From the NCBI GenBank assembly GCA_016935885.1, contig JAFGQA010000034.1:1-14883 (forward strand): DNA of 14,883 nt. The letters run 5' to 3'. Position 1 is the stretch's first letter; the number at the start of each line of letters is the position of its first letter. Below the pieces are notes generated by a model that ran no database searches, had not been told where the DNA came from, and saw nothing but the letters and a program-made list of their open reading frames with translations. The stretch comes from Phycisphaerae bacterium. GTDB taxonomy: Bacteria > Planctomycetota > Phycisphaerae > UBA1845 > UTPLA1. Position numbers and translations under genes: made by a program. Of this stretch, positions 7,511 through 14,883 are shown piece by piece.

Positions 7511-10500
7511 ATGCCCATCATCACGATCTGTCCTAAATGCGGCAAGCAGTCCAAGGTCTCCAGCAAGTACGCTGGACGCAGTGGTCGGTGCAAGACCTGC
7601 AACGCCAAGTTCACGATCTCCGAGGGAAAGGGCCAACTCATCGAGCCGGGCGACAAGCCGGCCCCCTCCCCCGAAGAGGCCGTGGTGGACCGGCAGGATG
7701 CTGCCGCGGCTGCATCTTCCGACGAAGAGAAGGTCGCCGCCGAGTGGCACGTCGGCGACGTCATCCTGGACCTGTATGAAGTCAAGGACCTGCTCGGCGA
7801 AGGCGGCATGGGCAAGGTCCATCGGGTGCGTCACCGGGGGTGGAACCTTGACCTGGCCGTCAAGAGTCCGCGTCGGCAAGCGTTACGCAAGCAGGCACAG
7901 AAGGAGAACTTCGTTCGTGAGTGCGAGACCTGGATCAACCTCGGCCTGCATCCCAACACGGTTAGCTGCTTTTACGTCCGGACGTTGGGAGGGATTCCGC
8001 GCGTCTTCGCAGAGTTGGTTGAAGGGGGCTGTCTGAAGGATTGGATCGATACCAAGAAGCTGTACGAAGGCGGGCCGGACGGAGCACTCCGACGGATGCT
8101 GGATGTGGCGATCCAGTTCGCTTGGGGTCTGCACTACGCCCATGAGAAGGGCCTGATCCATCAGGACGTCAAGCCGGCAAACGTCATGATGACGCTGGAG
8201 GGCGTGCCCAGAGTGACGGACTTCGGCCTGGCCAGGGCGCGGGCGGTGACGGGAGAGACGGGTGATGACGGATCTCACCAGAGCATCCTGGTCAGTTCAG
8301 GGGGTAGGACACCGGCGTACTGCTCGCCAGAGCAGGCGAACAAGGAGCCGCTCTCCAGGAAGACAGACATCTGGAGTTGGGGCGTGTCGGTGTTGGAGAT
8401 GTTCACCGGCGAGGTGACGTGGATGGCGGGTCAGGCCGCCGCCGAGGCCCTACAGAGTTACTTGGACACGGGCGTCGAGGACACGTCCATCCTTAAGATG
8501 CCCGAACCCCTGGCCGAATTGTTGACCCGGTGCTTTCGGCGATCTCCGGACGATCGGCCGAAGGACATGCAGGAGGTCGGCGCAAACCTCAAGGAGATCT
8601 ATCGACAGACGACGGGTCGATCGTATGAGCGCCACGAGCCCGAGGCGGTGGAGGCGCTTGCCGACAGCCTGAACAACCGGGCGATCAGTCTGCTGGACTT
8701 GGGCAAGCAGGCAGAGGCCGAGGAGCTCTTCCAGCGAGCTCTAAGAGCTGATCCGCATCATCCCGAGGCAACTTACAACCAGGGTCTTACGCGCTGGCGA
8801 GCGGGTGCGATTACGGATATCGAGTTGGTGAGGCAATTGGAGGAGATGCGGACGTCTCAAGAAGACAACTGGCTGGATGAGTACCTGCTGAGTCAAGTGC
8901 ATCTGGAGCGAGGCGATGCGGAATCCGCGGTGAAGGTCCTCGAAGACGCCGATGGTGAGGTGCCGGAAGTAGCCGAGTTGTTGGGCAAGGCAAAGCAGCT
9001 TCTGCCAGCCTCCCGCCGTTGCGTCCGGACGTTTAAGGGGCACACGGGGAGTGTGAGTTGCGCTTGCTTCAGCTCTGACGGACGTTGGGCCCTACTAGGG
9101 AGTCCAGGCGACACGGCGGAGTTGTGGGAGGTCTCGAGCGGTCGCCACGTTCGGACGTTCGAGGGCAGCATGGATTTCGCGACCTCAGCCTGCCTGAGTT
9201 CCGACGGACGTTGGGCCCTAGTGAGCAGCGCATATGACACCATAGGGCTCCACACCGAAGAGGACGAGGAATACCAGGAGATCCGACTGTGGGAGGTTTC
9301 GAGCGGTCGGTGCGTGCGGACATTCGTTGGACACAGAGGGATGGTGACCTCCGCCGGCCTGAGTTCTGGTGACCGCTGGGTCCTGTCGGGGGGTCGAGAT
9401 ATGACCGTTCGGCTTTGGGAGGTGTCGACCGGTCGCTGTATCCAAACGTTGGAAGGGCACGCGAATGGCGTGAGCTCCGTCTGTCTGAGCTCAGACGGAC
9501 GCCTCGCTCTGTCGGGGAGTTGGGACAAGACGCTACGGCTGTGGGAAACATCGAGCGGTCATTGTGTTCGGACGTTCGAGGGGCACAGGGAGTGGGTGAG
9601 ATCTGTTTGCCTGAGTCTAGACGGCCGCTGGGCCCTGTCGGGGAGTGCGGACAGGACGCTGAAGCTGTGGGAGGTTTCGAGCGGTCGCTGTGTGCGGACG
9701 TTCGAGGGGCATCAGTCTGATGTGACCTCCGTCTGCCTGGGTTCGGGGAATCGCTTGGCCCTGTCGGGAGGCAATGATCGCACGCTACGACTGTGGGACG
9801 TCTCAAGCGGTCGTTGTCTTCGGACGTTTGATGGACACACGGATAACGTAAACGCCGTCAGCGTAAGTTCGGACGGTCGGCGGGTCCTATCGGGAAGTGC
9901 TGACAAGACATTGAAGCTGTGGAACGTGCAGGGCAGCGGTTCGAGTTTCGCGGCTCAACTGCACGTCGCTCGCCCGACGACGAGCGAAGTGGCCTCGGCG
10001 GTATCGACTCAGTACCGCAGCCTGATTGATGATACCGAGAAGGCTTACCAGCGATCCGACTTCCTGTCGGCGCCCCGTTCGCTGCGTCAGGCTAGAGCCC
10101 TGCCGGGCTGCTCCAGGCGGGCTGATGCCGTAGACCGCTGGATGTCGCTGTACAGGCACCTACCTAAGGCTGGGCTACAAGGGGGTTGGGAGGAACGGTC
10201 GTTCGAAGGACATGCAGACTGGCTGAGTTCCGTATGCCTGAGCTCAGACGGCCGGTGGGCTCTGTCGGGGAGTGCGGATCAAACGCTGCGGCTGTGGGAG
10301 GTTTCGAGCGGTCGCTGTGTGCGGACGTTCGAGGGGTACGGGGATCGAGTCAACTCCGTTTGCCTGAGTTCCGACAATCGTTGGGCTCTGTCGGGGAGTT
10401 GGTATAGCGTGCTTCGGCTGTGGGAGGTCTCGAGCGGTCGTTGTGTTCGGACGTTCGAGGGGCATGAGGCATGGGTGAGCTCCGTTTGCCTGAGTTCAGA

Positions 10501-11392
10501 CGGCCGTTGGTCCCTATCAGGAAGCGCGGACGATACTCTGAAGCTGTGGGAGGTCTCAAGCGGGCGCTGTGTCCGGACGTTCGAAGGCCACACGGATGAC
10601 GTGAATTCCGTTTGTCTGAGTTCAGACGGTCGCTGGGCTCTATCGGGGGGAGGGTTTCGGGACAGGGCAGTGCGGTTGTGGGAGGTTTCCAGCGGCCGTT
10701 GTGTTCGGACCTTCGAGGGGCATGCGGATCAGGTGACCTCGGTCTGCCTAAGTTTGGACGGTCGCTGGGCCCTGTCGGGAAGCGGGCATACCGGCGGGGA
10801 GGACAGAACGCTTCGCCTGTGGGAGATCTCGAGCGGTCGGTGTGTAAGGACGTTCGAGGGGCATAGGGAATGGGTGAGCTCCGTTTGCCTGAGTACAGAC
10901 GGCCACTGGGCCTTGTCAGGAAGTGCGGACAATACTCTGAAGCTGTGGGAGGTTTCGAGCGGACGTTGTATTCGGACGTTCGAGGGACATGGGAAATGGG
11001 TGAGATCCGTTTGTCTGAGTTCAGGTGGCCGCTGGGCCCTGTCGGGGAGCGACGATAATACGCTGAAGCTGTGGGCGCTCGACTGGGAACTAGAAGAGAA
11101 GGAGATCAGCGACTGGGACAATGGGGCCGAACCTTACCTTAAGACGTTCCTCACGCAACACATGTCCTACGCTGGAACCTTGCCCACGGATGACGAACCG
11201 TCGGAGGAGCAGATCGCTCTTGCCCTGACGCCAAAGGGCGCGCCTCAATGGACCGATGACGACTTCCAGCGATTGCTGCTCACGCTCGGCTGTGCCGGCT
11301 ACGGCTGGCTGCGGCCGGAGGGCGTGCGACGGAAGCTCGAGGAGATGACGGCGAACTGGCAGGGGCCTTTGCCGCTGCCGGAACAGATCTGA
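7511..11392 (+). CDS. Zinc ribbon / Ser-Thr kinase / TPR / double WD40 propeller protein
   Basis: The product has 1293 residues and is a paralogue of the preceding gene. Its zinc ribbon has Cys7, 10, 27 and 30. A short acidic Ala-rich linker leads straight into the kinase (about 82-370): GEGGMG (96-101), Lys118, Glu137, HQDVKPAN (217-224), DFG (237-239). It is presumably active, with the same Arg-to-Gln change in HRD. Two to three TPRs lie at about 378-500. Two seven-bladed WD40 propellers (about 505-806 and 898-1200) are joined by a helical linker (807-897). The end (about 1203-1293) holds the PQWTDDDF / AGYGWLRPEGV module. Compared with its neighbour it lacks the roughly 206-residue insert between zinc ribbon and kinase, and the C-terminal pseudokinase. 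Its blades are strikingly alike (CVRTFEGH, SVCLSSDGRWALSGS, LWEVSSGR recur), which points to recent amplification or conversion. Probably a cytosolic kinase scaffold; partners unknown. It ends 9 bases before the Clp-type genes. Confidence 0.93.
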   Translation: MPIITICPKCGKQSKVSSKYAGRSGRCKTCNAKFTISEGKGQLIEPGDKPAPSPEEAVVDRQDAAAAASSDEEKVAAEWHVGDVILDLYEVKDLLGEGGMGKVHRVRHRGWNLDLAVKSPRRQALRKQAQKENFVRECETWINLGLHPNTVSCFYVRTLGGIPRVFAELVEGGCLKDWIDTKKLYEGGPDGALRRMLDVAIQFAWGLHYAHEKGLIHQDVKPANVMMTLEGVPRVTDFGLARARAVTGETGDDGSHQSILVSSGGRTPAYCSPEQANKEPLSRKTDIWSWGVSVLEMFTGEVTWMAGQAAAEALQSYLDTGVEDTSILKMPEPLAELLTRCFRRSPDDRPKDMQEVGANLKEIYRQTTGRSYERHEPEAVEALADSLNNRAISLLDLGKQAEAEELFQRALRADPHHPEATYNQGLTRWRAGAITDIELVRQLEEMRTSQEDNWLDEYLLSQVHLERGDAESAVKVLEDADGEVPEVAELLGKAKQLLPASRRCVRTFKGHTGSVSCACFSSDGRWALLGSPGDTAELWEVSSGRHVRTFEGSMDFATSACLSSDGRWALVSSAYDTIGLHTEEDEEYQEIRLWEVSSGRCVRTFVGHRGMVTSAGLSSGDRWVLSGGRDMTVRLWEVSTGRCIQTLEGHANGVSSVCLSSDGRLALSGSWDKTLRLWETSSGHCVRTFEGHREWVRSVCLSLDGRWALSGSADRTLKLWEVSSGRCVRTFEGHQSDVTSVCLGSGNRLALSGGNDRTLRLWDVSSGRCLRTFDGHTDNVNAVSVSSDGRRVLSGSADKTLKLWNVQGSGSSFAAQLHVARPTTSEVASAVSTQYRSLIDDTEKAYQRSDFLSAPRSLRQARALPGCSRRADAVDRWMSLYRHLPKAGLQGGWEERSFEGHADWLSSVCLSSDGRWALSGSADQTLRLWEVSSGRCVRTFEGYGDRVNSVCLSSDNRWALSGSWYSVLRLWEVSSGRCVRTFEGHEAWVSSVCLSSDGRWSLSGSADDTLKLWEVSSGRCVRTFEGHTDDVNSVCLSSDGRWALSGGGFRDRAVRLWEVSSGRCVRTFEGHADQVTSVCLSLDGRWALSGSGHTGGEDRTLRLWEISSGRCVRTFEGHREWVSSVCLSTDGHWALSGSADNTLKLWEVSSGRCIRTFEGHGKWVRSVCLSSGGRWALSGSDDNTLKLWALDWELEEKEISDWDNGAEPYLKTFLTQHMSYAGTLPTDDEPSEEQIALALTPKGAPQWTDDDFQRLLLTLGCAGYGWLRPEGVRRKLEEMTANWQGPLPLPEQI
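9038..9931 (+). repeat. Seven near-identical WD40 repeats (propeller 1 of the 1293-aa protein)
   Basis: The typical unit is 126 bases (42 residues) with recurrent DNA words such as gtgcggacgttcgaggggca and gagctgtgggaggt-like ends. Blades 1 and 2 are the most divergent. Blade 2 lacks GH and carries a charged loop (HTEEDEEYQE) before its final strand. Confidence 0.9.
10208..11100 (+). repeat. Seven near-identical WD40 repeats (propeller 2 of the 1293-aa protein)
   Basis: Seven blades of about 42 residues; blades 4 and 5 have small loop insertions (GGGFRD and GSGHTGGED). Blades within this block resemble each other, and those of propeller 1, more than they resemble the neighbouring gene's blades. 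The last strand leads into SDWD, as in the paralogue. Confidence 0.9.
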
Positions 11393-11396
11393 GGAG
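11391..11396 (+). promoter_or_regulatory. Ribosome binding site overlapping the upstream stop
   Basis: GAGGAG begins within the TGA of the WD40 kinase gene and precedes the ATG at 11402 by 5 bases. This ties the Clp-type genes to the kinase genes in one transcript, probably with coupled translation. Confidence 0.65.
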
Positions 11397-11401
11397 TTCG
11401 G

Positions 11402-12640
11402 ATGAAGATATCGGCGTCGATTGAGCTGGTGATGCAACTGGCCGGGCAGGAGGCCATCGCGGGCAAGTTCAAGGAGATTGCGCCCGAGCATTTGTTGATG
11501 GGCCTGCTCAAGCTCGCGGATTTGCCCGTCGACGAGGTGGGCAAGATCGCCCCGGGGTCGGATGTCGTCGAGCAGCTCGTATCCGAGATGAAGTCGCTTC
11601 GTCATGCGCTGGACGCTCGCGGGGTGGATACCGCCAGGGCGCGGCGTGGTCTGCGGGCGGCTTTGGGCAAGGGCGATCACAAATATGAGGGTGGAGCGGT
11701 TCATCGTTCCGCGGAGAGCCGGAAGCTGTTTGATGCGGCCGTTCGGTTGATGGTCGAGGGCGGGAGTGAGGCGTTCTCGGTGACGCATCTGCTCGAAACG
11801 ATCCTGGCCGCGCCGACGCCGGCGATGGTCAGGGAGTTGGGTGACGTCGCTAAGGATGGCCACGGCGAACCGGCGCCGATGCCGTTTCTGGATCAACATG
11901 CCTGTGACCTGACGGCAATTGCGAGAGACGGTGGTTTGGCTGACGGCCTGAATCGAGGTGTCGAGGCCAAGGCGCTGCTGCAGGCGCTGGGGCAGGGGAA
12001 TCGCAGGAGCGCGGTTCTTGTTGCCGAGCAGCTTTCGGCCGCCAGAGCTGTCGTGTTGAGCGCCGCCCAAGCGATCAGCGTCGCCCAGGGCCCGCTGGAG
12101 CTCAAGGGGAAGAGGGTTCTCGACTTCCGTTTCCGCCGGCCTGTGGACAGACGCCGCGAGACTTTCCGTTATGAATTGGGCATCAAGCCCCTTCTCGGCG
12201 ATCAGGGGTATTGCGCGAGATGCGGCGCGGTGGCTGACCCCGAGGACAACTGCTATCTGCATGACGAACTAGGGCCTTGCTGCGAGTACTGTCGCGGGGA
12301 GTCGCTGGACGTTGTCGTTCTGTTGCGCACGGCTTTGGCCGAGGCATCAAAGGCTGGCGACGTGATCCTCGTCGTTCCGGAGATCCGGGTGGAGCGGAGG
12401 ACGCCCAAGGATACAGGCGTGACGGTGCCTCAGCCGGGGCCGTGCCGCCCGAAGCACGAGGTGTCGGCCTGGGTCGGCATTCTCAGGCAGGCGATTGAGA
12501 AGAAGAGCGTTCTGTGCATTTGGACCATCACCCCGCCCACACATCGCCGCTGGGTCGAGGAAGACGGGTTTTGGAAGCGATTGGTTGAGGTGATCCGGGT
12601 TCACGACCGGGCTGACGGTGAGGTGCCCTGGGAGCTGTAG
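11402..12640 (+). CDS. Clp N-domain protein with inactive Clp/Hsp100 NBD1-like region and Cys-rich insert
   Basis: The product has 412 residues. Two Clp-N repeats (about 1-90 and 98-150) show the PEHLLMGLLKL and SVTHLLETILAAP signatures that bind substrates or adaptors in ClpA/B/C. Then 'FLDQHACDLTAIARDG' (162-177) matches the start of ClpB/ClpC NBD1 (known pattern: LDQYGRDLTALAREG). Where Walker A (GEPGVGKT) should be, it reads AEQLSAAR (208-215). ELKGKRVLDF (233-242) then realigns with Hsp100. A Cys-rich insert (Cys271, 274, 284, 293, 294, 297) probably binds zinc. VILVVPEI (321-328) aligns with Walker B, but the Asp is Pro. 'WTITPPTHRRWVEEDGFWKR' (374-393) fits the sensor-1/Arg-finger segment ([20 protein letters not shown]) with key residues changed. 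ATP hydrolysis here is not expected. It stops where NBD1 would end, so there is no NBD2. It is likely an adaptor or pseudo-ATPase subunit for the next gene's product. The N-domain call is firm; the NBD1 reading is by eye. Confidence 0.84.
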   Translation: MKISASIELVMQLAGQEAIAGKFKEIAPEHLLMGLLKLADLPVDEVGKIAPGSDVVEQLVSEMKSLRHALDARGVDTARARRGLRAALGKGDHKYEGGAVHRSAESRKLFDAAVRLMVEGGSEAFSVTHLLETILAAPTPAMVRELGDVAKDGHGEPAPMPFLDQHACDLTAIARDGGLADGLNRGVEAKALLQALGQGNRRSAVLVAEQLSAARAVVLSAAQAISVAQGPLELKGKRVLDFRFRRPVDRRRETFRYELGIKPLLGDQGYCARCGAVADPEDNCYLHDELGPCCEYCRGESLDVVVLLRTALAEASKAGDVILVVPEIRVERRTPKDTGVTVPQPGPCRPKHEVSAWVGILRQAIEKKSVLCIWTITPPTHRRWVEEDGFWKRLVEVIRVHDRADGEVPWEL

Positions 12641-12669
12641 GGCTATTCGACAAGACGAACGGGGAAACC

Positions 12670-14883
12670 ATGTTCACAAACAAGGCGCAAGGTATCATTG
12701 ATCTGGCCAAAGACTACGCCTTCTCGCGGGGGAGCTCCTCACTGGATCTCCCGGCCTTGCTGACGGCGATCGGCAGTGCGTCCGAGCCGGCCGTGCTCCT
12801 GGCCGAGTGCATCGGACTGACTCCGGAGGCGTTTCGAGCGGCGTGTCCGGAGTTTCCTGATCCGATGGCGTGCCCCGGGAAGCTGCCGCTGTCCGAGCCG
12901 TTTCGGAGCGTCCTGGTTCTGGCGAAGGACCTGGCTGAGGAGGTGCCGGACCGCTTCCATCCGGGCCTGGTCGACATTCGGCATGTCGTCTGTGCGGTGG
13001 CCATGTCGGCGGAGGGGTGTAGGGGTCTGAACGTCGCTCCCTTGGCGCGGGAGGATGCGATTCGGCTCCTGGCGGCTTGGAACCAGCAAGCGGCGGACGC
13101 GCCTCGCATCGAGGAGCTAACCGAGCGGTTGCGCGGGCTTCGGGCCGAACTTCTCACGAAGGTGTTCGGGCAGAGCCACGCCGTCCACGCCTTTGTCGAG
13201 GGGTTGTTCAACGCGGAGGTCGTGGCCACGGCCGACACCTCGCGAAAGGCGCCCCGGGCGGTGTTCGTCTTCGCGGGACCGCCTGGTGTGGGCAAGACGT
13301 ACCTTGCGACGCTGGGCGCGGCGGCCTTGGATCGGCCCTTCAAGCGGTTCGACATGAGCGCGTACTCCGGCCACCAGCAAGGGGAGGCTCTGGTCGGTAT
13401 GGGCAGGAGTTACGCCGGCGCCCACTCCGGGGCACTGACGGAGTTCGTGGAGAAGAATCCCACAGGGGTTCTGCTGTTTGATGAGATCGAAAAGGCCCAC
13501 AGCCGGACGATCCATCTCTTTCTTCAGATCCTAGACGCGGGCACGCTGGAGGACAAGTACAACGAGCGCGATGTGGACTTTCGCGACACGACCATCATCT
13601 TCACGACCAACGTCGGGAGGAAGCTCTACGAGAGTCCCAATTCCAGTGGCGTCCATAGCGCTAACGCACGGTTTCACCGCAAGACGATCCTCGACGCGTT
13701 GGAGAACGAGAAGGATCCCGAGACGCGCCAGCCCTTCTTTCCCGCGGCGATCTGCTCGCGACTCGCCACCGGCTATCCGGTGATGTTCAATCATCTGGGC
13801 GTCAACGAGCTCGAGCGCGTGGCCAGGGCGGAGCTAACCCGATCGGCGGGGCTGTTCGAACGGCAGTACTACAAGCAGATTGGCTTCGATGATCTGCTGC
13901 CGATGGGATTGGTGCTGCGCGAGGGGGCGGGCGTCGACGCTCGAACGTTGCGAAGTCAGGTCGAGACGTTCGTCAAGACCGAGGTGTTCAAGTTCTGTCA
14001 GTTGTTCAAGACGGATCGCCTGGAGGAGGTGTTCGAGCAGGTAGACCGTATCCATTTCAGCCTCGACGGCAGCGTGGCGGAGATGGTTCAAGAGGTCCGG
14101 TGCCTGTTTCAGCAGGAGGACCGTCCGCGCATCTTGCTCGTCGCGGATTCGGACTTGGCCAGTCTTTGTCGAGAACATATCGGGGACGTTGAATGGCGGA
14201 CGGCCGATCGCGCCGAGGACGCCCTGGAGATCCTGGCCAGGGAGGACTTCGACCTGGTGCTCCTGGACATCTGGATCGGGCGAGCCCTGGCATCCAGTTC
14301 CGCCACCCTTCAGCACTTCGATCACGCTCCCGCGGCGGCACGTGGTTTGGACCGGGGCCGGGAACTCCTTCGCAGAATACGAGAGCGATTGCCGAATGTC
14401 GCGGTTTATCTGCTGTCGCTGGCGGAGTCGGACGACGAAGATGAAGACCAAGGCTCGATCGACGAGGAACTGCTCCTGGCGTGTGTCAGTGCGGGCGGGG
14501 CCAGGGGGATGGTCATCAGCCGATTCATCGACGGCATGGTATCGGGCTGGGAGGAGCATCGTGACCGGTTCGCCGCCAGTCTCATCGCCACGGCTCGACG
14601 GCTGCACCTCGAGAAGGCCGCCGCCAGGATGGGGCAGGAGCGGAACGTCCTGACGTTCGACACCGCGCCTCATGTCGATCAGCAGAATCGCGAGGTCGCG
14701 ATCCGGCTTCGCAACCTCCGTTTGACGCGAGCAATCGCCTCGGCGGACGCCGGGGAGGTGCTCGACGATGTCGAACGGCCCGGCACCTCGTTCGACGAGG
14801 TCATCGGAGCTGACGCGGCCAAGGAGGAGTTGCGGTTCTTCATCGACTTTCTGGCCAATCCAAAACGCTTCGCGGCGCTGGGC
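12670..14883 (+). CDS. Clp-N / Clp NBD2-type AAA+ / receiver-like / FtsH-type AAA fusion (3' end outside window)
   Basis: The frame runs unbroken for 738 residues to the right edge. The ATG at 12670 follows GGGGAAA; the gap to the previous stop is 29 bases. Two Clp-N repeats lie at about 2-60 and 72-137. The AAA+ of Clp NBD2 type (about 145-440) shows VFGQ, Walker A GPPGVGKT (203-210), an MSAY strand, Walker B LLFDEIEKAH (268-277), sensor-1 Asn314 and a probable Arg finger (Arg364); all are intact, so it should hydrolyse ATP. A receiver-like domain (about 486-622) starts ILLVADSD, with Asp533 in LVLLDIW as the candidate phosphoacceptor and Ser583. The conserved Lys is not apparent (ISRFID), and an acidic loop (586-594) is inserted. 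From about 706, 'TSFDEVIGADAAKEEL' and NPKRFAALG are the hallmark entry to an FtsH/AAA module; its Walker A would lie just past the edge. Whether an M41 protease follows is unknown. It is probably the motor of the operon's machine, partnered by the preceding gene. Confidence 0.87.
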   Translation, partial: MFTNKAQGIIDLAKDYAFSRGSSSLDLPALLTAIGSASEPAVLLAECIGLTPEAFRAACPEFPDPMACPGKLPLSEPFRSVLVLAKDLAEEVPDRFHPGLVDIRHVVCAVAMSAEGCRGLNVAPLAREDAIRLLAAWNQQAADAPRIEELTERLRGLRAELLTKVFGQSHAVHAFVEGLFNAEVVATADTSRKAPRAVFVFAGPPGVGKTYLATLGAAALDRPFKRFDMSAYSGHQQGEALVGMGRSYAGAHSGALTEFVEKNPTGVLLFDEIEKAHSRTIHLFLQILDAGTLEDKYNERDVDFRDTTIIFTTNVGRKLYESPNSSGVHSANARFHRKTILDALENEKDPETRQPFFPAAICSRLATGYPVMFNHLGVNELERVARAELTRSAGLFERQYYKQIGFDDLLPMGLVLREGAGVDARTLRSQVETFVKTEVFKFCQLFKTDRLEEVFEQVDRIHFSLDGSVAEMVQEVRCLFQQEDRPRILLVADSDLASLCREHIGDVEWRTADRAEDALEILAREDFDLVLLDIWIGRALASSSATLQHFDHAPAAARGLDRGRELLRRIRERLPNVAVYLLSLAESDDEDEDQGSIDEELLLACVSAGGARGMVISRFIDGMVSGWEEHRDRFAASLIATARRLHLEKAAARMGQERNVLTFDTAPHVDQQNREVAIRLRNLRLTRAIASADAGEVLDDVERPGTSFDEVIGADAAKEELRFFIDFLANPKRFAALG

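Noticed and set aside
9038..11100. Non-coding satellite or CRISPR-like repeat array
   Set aside because: The 126-base periodicity is in frame and encodes WD40 blades without interruption; there are no short repeats with unique spacers.
11090..12262. 390-codon open frame on the - strand
   Set aside because: Antisense to the WD40 kinase end and the Clp-N gene, whose N-domain signatures are unmistakable. No ribosome binding site or motif supports it.
13834..14673. 279-codon open frame on the - strand
   Set aside because: Antisense to the AAA+/receiver gene, whose frame has intact Walker motifs and no stops.
11402..14883. One Hsp100 gene broken in two by a frameshift
   Set aside because: The second gene has its own ATG, a weak ribosome binding site and a complete Clp-N domain, and the first ends with a normal stop. 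They are two real genes rather than one disrupted gene.

Overview
The window is about 14.9 kb of GC-rich (roughly 60% by eye) bacterial DNA. Every convincing gene lies on the + strand. The combination suggests a planctomycete or a close relative in the PVC group: an ECF-type sigma factor of the kind planctomycetes carry in many copies, FHA- and zinc-ribbon-bearing Ser/Thr kinases, and very large kinase-TPR-WD40 proteins. This assignment is inferred from domain architecture and family resemblance, not from a marker gene.

Layout: (1) 2-451, the C-terminal part of an ECF-like sigma factor cut by the left edge. (2) 452-646, a non-coding gap with two small GC hairpins and a clear ribosome binding site at its end. 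(3) 647-2125, FHA domain, two zinc ribbons and a Ser/Thr kinase (492 aa). (4) 2136-7502, a 1788-aa protein: zinc ribbon, TPR, kinase, TPR, two seven-bladed WD40 propellers, a conserved WD40-associated module, and a second kinase fold that has lost its catalytic residues. (5) 7511-11392, a 1293-aa paralogue of gene 4 without the first TPR insert and without the pseudokinase. (6) 11402-12640, a Clp N-domain protein followed by a Clp/Hsp100 NBD1-like region whose Walker A and Walker B motifs are ruined and which carries a cysteine-rich insert. (7) 12670 to the right edge, a composite AAA+ protein: Clp N-domain, intact Clp NBD2-type ATPase, a receiver-like domain, and the start of an FtsH-type AAA module where the window ends.

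The five genes from 647 onward are separated by 8, 10, 9 and 29 bases, with ribosome binding sites touching or overlapping upstream stop codons twice. They are almost certainly one operon. Genes 3-5 form the signalling half (phosphopeptide reader, kinases, protein-interaction propellers). Genes 6-7 form a Clp-like AAA+ half, with a dead NBD1 in one protein and a live NBD2 in the next. My working hypothesis is an AAA+ remodelling or proteolysis machine, split over two subunits, whose action is steered by Ser/Thr phosphorylation and WD40 scaffolds. No part of that functional link is shown by the sequence beyond gene order, spacing and domain content.

The kinase-WD40 part looks like a tandem duplication of a two-gene unit (ORF2-type kinase followed by zinc-ribbon/kinase/WD40 protein). 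The second copy of the first gene appears to have fused onto the end of gene 4 and decayed into a pseudokinase. I saw no tRNA, rRNA, CRISPR array, insertion sequence or attachment site.
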